NCBI GenBank assembly: GCA_037783415.1
Contig: JAZGTN010000027.1
Coordinates: 6,782,001-6,846,000, forward strand
Length of the DNA: 64,000 nt
Direction: 5' to 3'
Origin: Leptasterias polaris
Taxonomy: Eukaryota > Echinodermata > Asteroidea > Forcipulatida > Asteriidae
Position 1 is the stretch's first letter. Every line of letters starts with the position of its first letter. The notes under the pieces were generated by a model that had not been told where the DNA came from, ran no database searches, and was given only the letters and a program-made list of their open reading frames with translations. Below are positions 33,468-44,670 of this stretch, piece after piece. The position numbers and the translations under genes are program-made.

Positions 33468-34403
33468 ATGGCTACCAACAAACCAGCTGTTGAGGAACCT
33501 CCCGAGGCTGTACCGATACCACTTGCTGCGGTTAGTTTGAAGCTACTTCCATTTTGGCAAAATGATCCTACGTTGTGGTTTGCTCAAGTAGAGGCCCAGT
33601 TTCAAACCAGGGGGATCACGGCCCAGGCCACCAAGTTCGCTCACATTGTGGGATGCCTTCAACCCGACGTTGCACAAGAAGTTCGCGACCTTCTTATTGA
33701 TCCTCCCCAGTCAAATCCATTTGATGTTCTCCGCCTAGAATTAATTCGCCGCACCTCAGCCTCAGAGCAAAAGAAATTGCATCAGCTGCTCATTGCGGAA
33801 GAGCTGGGGGATAGAAAACCCTCACAGCTTCTACGTAGGATGAAACAGCTCCTGGGGGACAACAAGTTGGAGGAGCGGATCCTAAAACAACTATTCCTAC
33901 AGCGTCTTCCATCAAATGTGCAGTTAATCCTAGCCTCTACTAGCGACACAATAACCATCACCCAGCTGGCTGATCTTGCTGACAAGATTGTTGAAGTGGT
34001 TATACCACCAGTTGGGCCTGTCATGTCAGCTTTGGCCGCCCCGATTGCGTCGCCTCCAAGTACCATCGGCATAAGTGCACCGCCAGCCTCAGTTCACACA
34101 GTTCCACCGCCCTCTTCGGACATTCAAAATCTACAGGCTCAAGTTATCCAGTTGACCCTGCAAGTCCAACAACTATCCACACACATGTTGGGTGCCATTC
34201 AGTCCCGTCAAGGCTCATCTAGATCCAGACATCGTGACGCCTCACATGAGAGAGCCCCCAGCCGTAGTTCCAGTACACAGCGCCACTCCGCAGGGGAGTG
34301 TTGGTACCACTGGCGTTTCGGTTCGCTCGCCCGGAAATGTATCCCGCCTTGTACTTTCCAGCCTGCAGCTTCTCATCCGGGAAACGAGAAAGCCAGCCAT
34401 TAG
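33468..34403 (+). CDS. gag: Gypsy gag
   Basis: 311 aa from an ATG in good context (ttaccATGG). Residues about 20-180 form a retrotransposon capsid-like region (FWQNDPTLWFAQVEAQF; ILKQLFLQRLPSNVQ). A proline/serine-rich stretch follows, and a zinc-knuckle-like CWYHWRFGSLARKCIPPC near the C-terminus. By family knowledge it forms the particle and binds element RNA. The first knuckle cysteine, the histidine and the later cysteines are present, although the spacing is unusual, as in many invertebrate Gypsy gags. The frame ends at TAG 34401 and pol continues in the +1 frame with a ~200-bp overlap. It is not clear from one copy whether that is natural or a mutation. Confidence 0.85.
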   Translation: MATNKPAVEEPPEAVPIPLAAVSLKLLPFWQNDPTLWFAQVEAQFQTRGITAQATKFAHIVGCLQPDVAQEVRDLLIDPPQSNPFDVLRLELIRRTSASEQKKLHQLLIAEELGDRKPSQLLRRMKQLLGDNKLEERILKQLFLQRLPSNVQLILASTSDTITITQLADLADKIVEVVIPPVGPVMSALAAPIASPPSTIGISAPPASVHTVPPPSSDIQNLQAQVIQLTLQVQQLSTHMLGAIQSRQGSSRSRHRDASHERAPSRSSSTQRHSAGECWYHWRFGSLARKCIPPCTFQPAASHPGNEKASH

Positions 34404-34632
34404 AGGCGACCAACGCAACTGGTACACTGGGAGTCGCCTATTTTTTGTCACAGATCGTATAACTGGTACACGATATTTAGTTGATACTGGAGCTGAGGTC
34501 AGCGTTTTACCCTCGACTCCAAGGGATACATGTCGATCTAGCACATTGATTCTCCAAGCAGCCAATCACACGCCCATTGCCACTTTTGGTGAACGATCAC
34601 TAACACTCAACTTAGGTTTACGACGAACATAG
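34192..34632 (+). pseudogene. pol: Gypsy pol, protease part
   Basis: It holds the aspartic protease signature YLVDTGAEVSVLPS near 34470-34510, in the +1 frame relative to gag. The part before about 34380 overlaps gag and may not be translated. A TAG at 34630-34632 stops the frame just before the conserved PILGADFL region, which continues in the same frame. This is therefore a single nonsense change rather than a shift. Confidence 0.75.
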
Positions 34633-36150
34633 CGTTGGATTTTTATAGTGTCAGCTGTATCGACACCCATCCTTGGCGCTGATTTTTTACGCCACTATGG
34701 ACTGCTCGTTGATGTTAAAGGTCGCAGACTCATCGACACCACCACCAACCTATCTGTGAAGACCGTTGCCACGGCAACCCCATCAATTTGTCCAATGTTT
34801 GCTAAGTCCGACAATTCCGCTCGTTTCGAGGCAATACTTCACCGGCATGCGGACATCACCAGACCCGTTTACCAGGCATCATCAGTTAAACATACTACGA
34901 CTCACCACATTGACACCCGCGGGCAACCAGTTTCGGCTCGTCCACGTCGATTAGCTCCAGACCGCTACACTATCGCCAAACACGAATTTGAACACATGTG
35001 TGAACTGGGCATTGTTCGCCCATCTAGCAGCAATTGGTCATCGCCCCTGCACATGGTCCCCAAGAAGACACCAGGAGATTGGAGACCATGTGGAGACTAC
35101 CGTGCTCTCAATCAGCACACAGTTCCAGACCGCTATCCTATACCACATTTGCAAGACCACACGGCAGGACTCCATGGTAAAAAGATATTTTCAAAACTGG
35201 ACCTTGTTCGAGCTTACCACCAAATACCTGTCCATTCAGCTGACATACACAAAACTGCTATCACCACACCGTTTGGATTGTTTGAGTTTGTGCGCATGCC
35301 CTTTGGGCTACGTAATTCCGGACAGACTTTTCAACGCTTCATCGACGAAGTTCTTCGTGGTTTGCATTTTGTATACGCCTACATTGACGATTTGCTTGTC
35401 GCTAGTGATACAGTGGAAGAACACGAACAACATCTTGATATTTTGTTTTCGCGTTTATCTCAGTATGGAGTTATCATCAACCCAGCCAAATGTGAATTTG
35501 GCGTCTCATCCCTAACATTTCTCGGCCATGTCATTGATGCACAGGGTATCCAGCCGCTAGCCGACAAGGTGTCCGTGATACAGGATTTCCCAGTACCCGA
35601 CTCGCTACGCAAGCTCAGAGAATTCCTTGGGCTCATCAACTTTTATCGTCGTTTCATCTCTCACTGCGCTGACATCGTCCAACCACTTACCGACCTTCTC
35701 AAGAGCAAGACGAAGAACAAAGCAATTGTACTTCAGGGTGCAGCACTCGCGGCATTCAACACAGTCAAGACTGCTTTGGTTCAAGCAACTCTTCTTGTTC
35801 ACCCCCGGCCAACTTCACCAATTTGCCTCATGGTTGATGCATCCGACGCAGCTGTTGGAGGAGTTCTACAACAACTCATTGATGATGTATGGGAGCCTCT
35901 CTTCTTTTTCTCTAAGCGTTTGCAGCCCGCCGAAACCCGATATAGTACCTTCGGACGGGAATTGTTGGCTGTTTACTTAGGAATTCGCCATTTTCGACAC
36001 AGTGTTGAAGGGAGACAGTTCTGTATATACACTGACCACAAACCACTGACTCATGCCTTCACCGCCAAACCTGACCGCCCCCTCGGGAGATACGCCATTT
36101 GGACTACATATCACAGTATACAACGGATATCCGTCACATCAGTGGTGTAG
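34633..36150 (+). pseudogene. pol: Gypsy pol, reverse transcriptase and RNase H part
   Basis: It starts with the end of the protease ([16 protein letters not shown]), then [48 protein letters not shown] and the catalytic YIDDLLV near 35380. The thumb/connection follows, then RNase H ([14 protein letters not shown] near 35830, [18 protein letters not shown]). A one-base shift near 36085-36095 moves the reading into another frame before the final RNase H residues. All RT catalytic aspartates are present. Confidence 0.88.
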
Positions 36151-37043
36151 CCAATACTGTTGCAGATGCCTTATCTCGCCTTGGGCTGAACCCGATTACT
36201 ACATCCTCCCAGATAGATTTCCGAGAGATCTCCGAGGCTCAGCAGGATGATTCAGAGCTTCAGGAATTACAGTCCACGACTTCATCCTTGCAATTTAAGT
36301 CGATCCCCCTACCAGTTTCTGACGGTACCATAATATGTGACGTTTCCACTGGCACAGCTCGTCCTTATATCCCACAGGCATTTCGTCGAGCCATTTTCGA
36401 CTCCCTGCACAATTTGTCACACCCAGGCATCAGTGCTACACAGCGTTTAATTGCTGCACGATTTGTTTGGCCTGGCATCAATAAAGATGTACGGTTTTGG
36501 GCCAAGACATGTCTTGCTTGTCAAAGGACAAAAGTACACCGTCACACCAAAGCTCCACTGGGTACCTTTTCAACACCAGACGCCCGTTTCAACCATGTAC
36601 ACATCGACTTGGTAGGACCCCTCCCACCATCCGAGGGTAACATGTATCTTTTAACATGTGTCGATCGCTTCACACGCTGGCCAGAGGCAATTCCTATACC
36701 AGACATCTCAGCTGAGACCGTGGCACGAGCTTTTGTGTCACGATGGGTCGCAGTTTTTGGAGCACCATCTACAGTCACTACCGATCGTGGTCGTCAGTTC
36801 GAGTCGGCCCTTTTTCAGTCGCTCTCTAATATACTTGGCTGTAAGAAAACTCGAACTACCTCTTACCATCCTGCAGCAAATGGCCTAGTCGAACGACTAC
36901 ATCGTCAACTTAAAGCATCGCTCAAAGCACACAACAACCAACGCTGGACTGAAACACTTCCAATAGTTTTGCTTGGTATTCGTACCGCGGTAAAAGCAGA
37001 CATCGGCTGTTGTGCAGCAGAACTTGTTTTTGGTACTTATTAA
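36099..37043 (+). pseudogene. pol: Gypsy pol, integrase part, C-terminally truncated
   Basis: It continues from RNase H ([20 protein letters not shown]). The integrase HHCC zinc motif (HNLSHPG .. CLACQ) lies near 36410-36525. The DDE core is complete: HIDLVGP near 36603, TTDRGRQF near 36779 and NGLVERLHRQ near 36880. It ends at AELVFGT, where coding sequence jumps directly into the last 17 bp of the LTR, so the C-terminal domain is missing. Confidence 0.88.
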
Positions 37044-37051
37044 TTACTTCA
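37035..37051 (+). repeat. 17-bp remnant of the 3' LTR
   Basis: ACTTATTAATTACTTCA is identical to 33296-33312, the last 17 bp of the 5' LTR, and is followed by ACCC, the presumed target duplication. It marks the 3' border of a deletion. Confidence 0.75.
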
Positions 37052-37254
37052 ACCCCATAGCATGCAACAGTACACACGATAATGTGATAAATCGATCCCT
37101 ACCATGTACCTAGCATGCTACAGTACAGTATATTATTATTATTATTATTATTTATTCGGCCAAGATTCAAAGACAATAATAATAATATGATACCAAGTCG
37201 ACCCAACGAACGAACACACCCCAACAACACGACCCCATACTAGCATGCCACAGT
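37052..37254. other. Flank with ATT microsatellite
   Basis: A TTATTATTATTATTATT run at about 37132-37153, followed by an inverted AATAATAAT run near 37175. 'aagtcgaccc' and 'cgaccccata' words also occur in the left flank of the retrotransposon (32770-32815). Confidence 0.5.
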
Positions 37255-37660
37255 ATTGTACACACGATACAAGCTACAGTGGTCACACACTATACATGTG
37301 AGTGGTGTATGTACGTAGTGCGGTACACACGATACAAGCTACAGTACAAGAGTGTGGTGTTTGTACGTAGTGCGGTACACACGATACAAGCTACAGTACA
37401 GTAGAGTAAACACTATACATGTGAGTCGTGTATGTACGTAGTGCGGTCACACACTATACATGTGAGTGGTGTATGTACGTAGTGCGGTACACACGATACA
37501 AGCTACAGTACAAGAGTGTGGTGTTTGTACGTAGTGCGGTACACACGATACAAGCTACAGTACAGTAGAGTAAACACTATACATGTGAGTCGTGTATGTA
37601 CTCAGTGCGGTCACACACTATACATGTGAGTGGTGTATGTACGTAGTGTGGTCACTAAAC
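37255..37660. repeat. 164-bp higher-order tandem repeat
   Basis: 'gtcacacactatacatgtgag' starts at 37282, 37446 and 37610, a constant 164-bp step. Each unit contains three related sub-units ('gcggtacacacgatacaagctacag', 'gtatgtacgtagtgcgg'). It lies between the Gypsy element and the piggyBac element. Confidence 0.88.
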
Positions 37661-38062
37661 CGTGACTGCGTAGCCGTAGCCGCCGGCTACGAGGTGGTGC
37701 TTATGAGTTGCGGGGTATTCTGCAATTGAGCCGAGTATTTGTGTCCTGTCGAAGATTTATCCCCAGCCCGTATAACCCTTTCAGTACCGCCGTGCCATAG
37801 CGGCTCAAAAAAACATCCCACTTGGTGACCAATGAGTCCGTATGGCACGTAATTATTTTCATTCTTGGTGACCAATGAGCCTCTCTGGCACATCGACCAA
37901 AAGTAAGTTATCCAAATGTTAATAGCGCCCTCAATCGCCTGCGTCCATCCCCACGGCAACAAGCTGCCCGCGTGTGCCCTGAAGCGTCGCAAGTTTTAAA
38001 ATTTAAGCGGGATCGTTAAGCGTCCCCCCACGCATTCTCGAGTAAGAGATCATTCTGAGAAC

Positions 38063-39780
38063 ATGGCCGATGAAAATGAAAAGATTTTGGAAGAAATTTT
38101 CGCAGACAGTGGTTCAGAAATGTCATCTGACGAGGAATCGCCACTTGAGGACTCGGAGACGTCAGAAGACAGTGAGGATACAGAGCCGAGGGCCTCGACA
38201 TCAACAGCAACATTAACCTCTTCTAAGAAGGGTAAGAAGACCAAGAATAAGCCGAATTTCAGGTGTGGATGGCGTGAAGCCAACTCTTACACACGGCGAC
38301 CGCCTGTTAAATTTACAGCAAACACCGGGGCTACAGAAGACTTAAGTTCGTTCTCCCCCATACAAATCTTCAAACTGTACTTTTGTGAAGCAGTGTGGCA
38401 GATTATGGTACTAGAGACTAATCGTTATGCTGAACAAATATTGGGAGCGGGGGCAGAAAATAAGGGTGCTTGGAGACCAACTAATGTACCTGAAATGATG
38501 GCATTCGTGGCCCTACTTCTTTGCATGGGAATCAACAAAAGGCCTCGTTACTCCATGCATTGGTCCAGGTCTGAAATTCTACGAAGTCCCCTGTACTCAG
38601 CAACCATGGCTCGTAACCGATTTACTGCAATCCTAAGATTTTTTCACCTCGCCAATAACAGAGATGTCGAGGGCGACTCTCCCCGTGACAAACTTGCTAA
38701 ATTACGCCCACTGTTAAACATTGTACTACCATCATTCCTCCGGGTGTACCAGCCGGGACGAAGCCTTTCACCGGACGAGACGATGGTCAAATTCAAAGGA
38801 CGACTGAGCTTCAAGCAGTACATGCCAAGAAAAGCCGCAAAATGGGGATTGAAATCTTTCTCATTGAACGAATCCGGAGTTGTTCACAGGATCGCAGCCC
38901 AGGTCCCCACAAGGACAGTCCTCTGTAAGTGATCCTGAGACAAACCATCCATCCGAAATAGGGGCACCAGGCAACGTAGTATTGAACCTTTTGCAGGGAC
39001 TCGAAAATAAAGGACATTGCATCTACATGGACAATTGGTTTAGTAGCCCGGCTCTGTTCTCAAAGTTGTCTGAGCTAGGATTCGGAGCTTGTGGAACTGT
39101 GCGCTATACCACCCTAGGGATACCCGACGTAGCAAACTCCAAGAAATTTCCTATGAAAAGCGGTGCAGATCCCAAATTTTATCAGAAAGCAGGCCAACTA
39201 TGCGTTATGTGGCAGGACACAAAACGTGTCACTCTCCTCTCAAACTATGGCGATTGCAGTGTCACTAGTAAAAAGATTCGGAGCCGGAAAACTTCAACAG
39301 GACTTCGTCATATCAAAAAACCGTGCATAGTCGAGGATTACAATAAATACATGGGGGGCACGGATCTGGCAGGACAATTATGCACGTACTATACTCATAC
39401 CCACAAAACATTCAAATGGTGGAAACGTGTATTTATGACAATCCTAGACATATGTTTGCTTAATGCTAATGTCGTATACAACAGCATCCATACAAACAAG
39501 AGCTTGGCTACTTTGGATTTTCGGGTCAAGGTGATAGAGGCACTAATTATTTCAAGCTTCGAGAACAACCCAGTTGACCATACCCGTCAAGTGTCAAGTG
39601 CTTCAAACGCCCTTTCAACTCAGCACTTTCTGGGTCCGAATGTTGGCGGGAAGAAACGTGACTGTGTTGTTTGTATGCAGTTCCACCTCTAATCGGAAAC
39701 AAACTCGCATGATTTGTAAGCAGTGTATCAAGCCAATGTGTGTTATACCATGCTTTGAGAAATTCCACACCAAGCGATAA
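38063..39780 (+). pseudogene. piggyBac transposase, broken by two frameshifts
   Basis: Three consecutive frames: 38063-38932, then about 38880-39692, then about 39680-39780. The first has an acidic N-terminus (SGSEMSSDEESPLEDSE) and the DDE_Tnp_1_7 core (LLLCMGINKRPRY; LSPDETMVKFKGRLSFKQYM with the first catalytic D near 38780). The second has YMDNWFSSPALF (second D near 39030) and DYNKYMGGTDLAGQL (third D near 39360). The third keeps the cysteine-rich tail (CKQCIKPMCVIPCF). By family knowledge it would cut and paste at TTAA. All catalytic aspartates survive. The first break lies near 38870-38900 and may include a small deletion; the second is near 39680. Confidence 0.88.
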
Positions 39781-39944
39781 ATTAGGTCAACAATTAAACT
39801 ATAAATTAATTAAGTAAAAAATGTGTAAAGCTGTTATACCATTATTGGAGAATTTCTACACCAAGCGAATAATTTTCAATACTTTCTGAAAACTCCCCCC
39901 CCCCCGCTACAATGTTGAATCCCACAATCGCATGCCTGCCAACA

Positions 39945-41400
39945 AAGTATAGCACTTTGGCAAAATTAAATGTTAGTTCCTTCTTTACATATTGGTTCAT
40001 GATAGGTGTAAATTTGAGGAGTAATTTTTGTCCAGTTCATATTGTGCGTAATCAAAACTCTCTTGTTTTTATTGAATGTGCAATCCTATGAGCGGGTTTG
40101 GGGGGGGGGGGTGGTTCAAAAGGAATTTATTAAAACATTATGTTTATTTTAGGTTTCAGAAACAACTTTTAAAATAATCAAAATGGCCGACTTAAGCAAC
40201 TGTACCACATTGTTTGTATTTGGTCTCATTGGGTTCCTGCATCCTGAAAACCTGGCAATATTTTATGTTACGGGCCAAAACCAAATTGATTGGCGGCCAT
40301 TTTTATTATTTAAATGGCCGCCTTAACCGACTGATCCAATAATTTAATTATGTGTCTTGTTGGGTTTCTGGATCCTTAATACATTCCAGTTTCCAACATT
40401 GAGGCGAGGCGAGGCGGGGGGGGGGGGGGGGGGGGGGGGGGAGGATGGTACTTAGAAAATACAAGTATAGCACTTTGGAAATATTTTATGTTAGTTCCTT
40501 CTTTACATATTGGTTCATGATAGGTAAAAAATTAATTTGAGGAGTTATTTTGTTCGAGTAACGTTCATATTGTGCTTAATCAAACTTCTATTGTTTATTT
40601 TTAACGTATAATACCGGTGAATACTATGAGCGCTAATCCAAGTTTCCTACATTGAGGCGGGTGGGGGGGGGGGGGGGGGGGGGGGGGTGGGTAGGATGAT
40701 TGTTTGGAAGTACGAGTATAGCACTTTGGCTATATATAATGTTATTTAATGCGAGTTCCTTCTTTGTCATTAAATGTGGTAACACAATTTTTGGGGGATT
40801 AAAACCTGTTTATTTTTTGTTTCATAAACCAATGTTATAATAATCAAAATGGCCGCCTTTTAAAAGTGACTGAACCACCATTTGTGTATTTGCTCTCATT
40901 GGGTTCCTTCATCCTGAAAACATGGCAATTATAATTTTTTTATGTGAGGCTCGTAGACGGAGATACAGGCCAAAACCAAATTGATTGGCGGACATTTAGA
41001 AATGGGCAATATTTAATGTTATTTTATGTCAGTTCCTTCTTTGTCATTAAATGTTGAAAACAATTAATAGTTATGATTTTAGCAGTAATTTTTTTCTAGG
41101 TCATATTGTGCGTAATCCAAACTCTCTTGTTTATATGTAATGTCCTATCCTAGGAGCGGGTTTGGGGGGGGGGGGGGGTGCTTCCAAAAAATTATATTCT
41201 AACCTTTTTTTTATTTGAGGAATCATAATTTGCCAAAATACAAAATGGCCGCCTTAACCAATTGATCAACTATTTCATCCTGAAAACATGGGTATAGTCA
41301 CCAACCCCCAGTATCTGTGAGGCTCAACCAATTTTTTTAATTTTTTTGGCGGGTTTGGGGTGGGGGAGGATGCTGTTTCAAAAGTAATTTCTTAAAACCT
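39945..41400. repeat. Degenerate ~0.3-0.5-kb repeats with G-tracts inside the piggyBac element
   Basis: 'tatagcactttgg', 'tgttagttccttctttacatattggttcatgatagg', 'catattgtgc.taatcaaa.ct' and 'caaaatggccgcctt' recur about four times. Each round contains a long G run (40100-40111, 40416-40441, 40663-40687, 41164-41178). Confidence 0.75.
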
Positions 41401-41770
41401 TATGTTTATTTAACGTTTCCAAAATAATTCTCATGCAGATTGGTATGAACAGCTACTTGACAAATGTTTAGCTTTCACATTTAAACTACTCAATTGTGTA
41501 TTTATTGGTCATAATACCATACCTCAAATATATGATAAAGGCAATGATTTAGTCCAAGGCAATATGCCAAAGGAAAGAGTAATTTAATTGCTTGCTTGTA
41601 CAAGTTGCATTATGTTACTAGGACCTAGGCTAACCCCAATCTGCCTTGTGAGGGCGCTGTAACCTAAAACTTTCCTAAATAGTGTTGGTCACCAGGTAGC
41701 CATGTCAAGGAAATTTCTCTGGTCACCATTGCATTAGTAGCAAATATGTGTTGGTACTGAAAGGGATATA

Positions 41771-42089
41771 AAGGATTTGTGATGTTTTCTGGAAAGTACT
41801 AAAACTAACTTCAAACCTCCAAGATCATTCTAGATCCTTCATAACGGATTAGCGCCGCCCACTAGGGTCAACGCACTTATACACAGAGAATGATTGACAG
41901 CGTGGGTTGTATACACATAATTACATGTACACGCATTAGGATCTCATAACAGTACACATAACGTTGAAACTGATGCAAGCCACAGTTCACGCGCTGAACA
42001 CAGGTGCACTGTCGTCGCCTTCCGTTTTACTGGCAAGTAACAGGTTTTTTCTCAACAGCGCCCTCTTTCGTTGGATATTTAGAAAACAG
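41771..42089. other. No gene recognised
   Basis: Sequence around 41930-42030 ('acacataacgttgaaactgatgcaagc.', 'gtgcactgtcgtc') recurs at 63410-63460, again upstream or downstream of the paired TGACGTCA repeat. Confidence 0.45.
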
Positions 42090-42420
42090 CGCTGATAAAA
42101 TTAATAAAATCGTTTTCGGGCATATCTACGGAATAACTCAAGATTGAAATTGAATTGAACATTGCAACTCATAAGAAAGTTGAACCTCAAACTTAATGAC
42201 GTCATGATGACGTCATCGGGTATCGAATTACAATAAATCATAGGCCTAGTTAAATATTTGTAAAAAATTATAACTCACGACCCATTTATTTGATTTATAC
42301 AATATACACATCATCGGATAGGTAATTTAAAGTTCGACAAACGCTACACAAAAATGACCTCATTTGACCTTGACTTCCGGTTCAAACAGGAAGATAACAT
42401 TTTAAATTTGAAAAAATCAT
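42090..42420 (+). repeat. Dispersed repeat with paired TGACGTCA, copy 2
   Basis: 'catatctacggaataactcaagattga', 'atgacgtcatgatgacgtcatcggg', 'acacatcatcggata', 'aaagttcgacaaacg' and 'acttccggttcaaac' match copy 3 at 62880-63200 in the same order. Similar 'cttgacttcc.gt' segments continue to about 42560. Confidence 0.78.
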
Positions 42421-42560
42421 ATTTTCTGAACAACACATTGGATTTTTTAAATCTATACATCATTTAAAAGGTCGTCATAAACTAATCACGTGCTACACAA
42501 AATGTGACCCTATTTGACCTTGACTTCCAGTCAAAATGGAAGTTGATGTTTAATTTTTGA

Positions 42561-44210
42561 AAAATTCTTAACTCCTGAACCAGGCATTGAATTGATAATG
42601 TATAATGTCGTTACCTTTTCATTTAATCACTCTCCACGAACACCTTGTTTTTGTCACATAACAAAATCTGAAAGTCTAGTTGTTTTTCTATTTTCTCAAA
42701 AAGTTGACACTGTAATCAAATAAAAGTTTCACAGGTGACTTTTATCTTTATTTATACTTTTGTCCACTAACTCATTACTACCTTGAAAAGAAGCAAAAGC
42801 TGGTCCTACTCTTAAATTAGTTTTGAAAATCGGATATGGTGTATTAAAGTAAAAACAAGAGGGAGTGCTTTATGTATAGCATAACCATTTCTAAGCTGAG
42901 TTATTGTCCATTTATTAGGATGGATTTGTATAATATGTAAATGTTGGGAACCCAAGTGCGCCCTCAGTTTTCAAGTATCTTTGTGATGAGCATATTTACC
43001 AGACAAAATTTACTTTGGGGTATTCGCCATTTGTCTTCATTTTTTCATATGTTTATTGTCTACGCGTGTCTCTCTACATAAATTTTCTGGTTTAAATAAT
43101 TGAATTTATCCACGTGTGTAATTATTGTATAGTAATTGAAGCGTATAAACTCCATAAATGTAATCGGGACTAATACGAGGCACTTTGTGATGTTCACATG
43201 GTGTAAACTACTTGGTGGTGCAGTTCACTTGCTGTTATTCAAAACAATTAAGTTTAATTTTAAAATGGATTTAAAATAATATTGATTTTTAAGCATAAGT
43301 GACGACAAAGATTATTGTAAATGTATGTTTTGTCTCTGAGAAATGGTAGTTACAAATTTCATGTGGCAAACGTATTTGTCTACGGGCATATTTATTCCAT
43401 TCGCTTGACTGAGCCCTGGGTCGATTGATTTGAAGACAAAAACCACTTAAAACAAAGACTGTTACTTCTCTTTTCTCTTTTTTAAAAATATTTGTGTTTA
43501 AATGTTAAAGTAAGAATGAGCCGGGCCTCCATCCAGCTCCCTGTGGTTCATGATCTTAACACTTACAAGAATAATCGGCCAGCATCAAGACCAACTACTA
43601 GCACGATTCAGTCATTGTGTATTGAAAATGATTTAATTTATAAAAGTCTATCAGAACAAACACGAAATGACGAATGAATTGGACTCGTCAAATACTAAAA
43701 CATACACAGACAGATAAACCACCACTCAGGTTACATTAAAAACGACAAAATTTAAGAGCAAACGTGAAATGACGAATAAAGTGACCATGTATAATAATTT
43801 TACTAGCCCATGTCATTCCTATCTTAACATTTTGCTTAAACTAAAAATGTATGTAAATTATATATATAAACGGACAAAACAGAGCGCAGTAGTTCCATTT
43901 TTAAAGTAATAGTGCTCAAAAAGAATATACAGGTTGTATAAAACAGCTAGCTTAACAAGACCAATGCAATCTTAAAGCCTGTTTTGGACTACGCGGTTGC
44001 CGCGAAGCTATGGTGGCACAAATTCACAACAAACACTTTGCATAAGTTGCCCTGGCAACTCTTTCAAAGCATTCCGCTGAGAATATAGAATTGTAATGTC
44101 ATAATTATTTGCTTCGAATTTGCATAATACAGAAAGTTATTTCTTAATCACATCTGCTGAGCAAAAATTGATGCGTGCTCTAAAGGCAACATTTATAGAA
44201 ATGGTGATAC
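42561..44210. other. No gene recognised
   Basis: AT-rich. A 61-codon frame at 43492-43677 has no motif or codon-use support. Confidence 0.4.
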
Positions 44211-44670
44211 TTCATTTTATCGCCTAAACGATAGAATGCTTTATACGCAGGGGGAAGGGCAGTATTCATGTCACAGCGGCACGCATTTGCACGTGTTGTT
44301 TTATTATGGACAAACATTGACAACATACATGTACATTGTAGGTGGGCTTGAAGGTTCACGTGCGTGCGCGGGCGCACTGTGTAAATTCTTACAAATCTAG
44401 GTCACAACAATTTCGCGGGCAGAAAACATATTACTGTATATGTATCGGTAAAGAATATAATTGTGAATGTGTTACAAATTATGTTATATAAACAGTTTTG
44501 ACAATGAGCCAATAATATGCGGTGCAGGGAAAATCAACCAATGGCTCCAATTCTTGCGTTGCTGGGGACGCTTGAGCAAGCGGGAAAGTTGGGGGATAAA
44601 TCACTTTCGTCATAGTCTTGTCTGTGAACGCATGGAAATAATTTGCAGCAATTATAAACAATTTTCAAAT
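44211..44670. repeat. Direct repeat Y, copy 1
   Basis: 460 bp nearly identical to 49584-50041, same orientation, 5.4 kb apart ('ttcattttatcgcctaaacg' to 'caattttcaaat'). The ORF at 44467-44685 is copied at 49838 but has no recognisable motif and is not assigned. Confidence 0.88.

Larger units (their letters stand above)
32824..37051 (+). mobile_element. Ty3/Gypsy LTR retrotransposon, 3' truncated
   Basis: Order: 5' LTR (32824-33312), primer-binding site, gag, protease, RT, RNase H, integrase, then only the last 17 bp of a 3' LTR (37035-37051). ACCC flanks both sides (32820-32823 and 37052-37055), fitting a 4-bp target duplication. The end of integrase, the 3' untranslated part and most of the 3' LTR are deleted. 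Pol contains an in-frame stop and a frameshift, so the copy is dead. Family knowledge: such elements replicate by reverse transcription in cytoplasmic particles. Confidence 0.88.
37776..41765 (+). mobile_element. piggyBac DNA transposon, 4.0 kb, with both ends
   Basis: It starts CCCTTTCAGTACC and ends with the inverted copy GGTACTGAAAGGG (41753-41765). Subterminal repeats TTGGTGACCAATG occur twice near the left end (about 37822 and 37864), and TGGTCACCA-type copies occur inverted near the right end. TATA lies one base outside each end (37771-37774, 41767-41770), not the canonical TTAA. The transposase is at 38063-39780. The 3' half (39945-41400) is filled by degenerate internal repeats. Confidence 0.8.
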
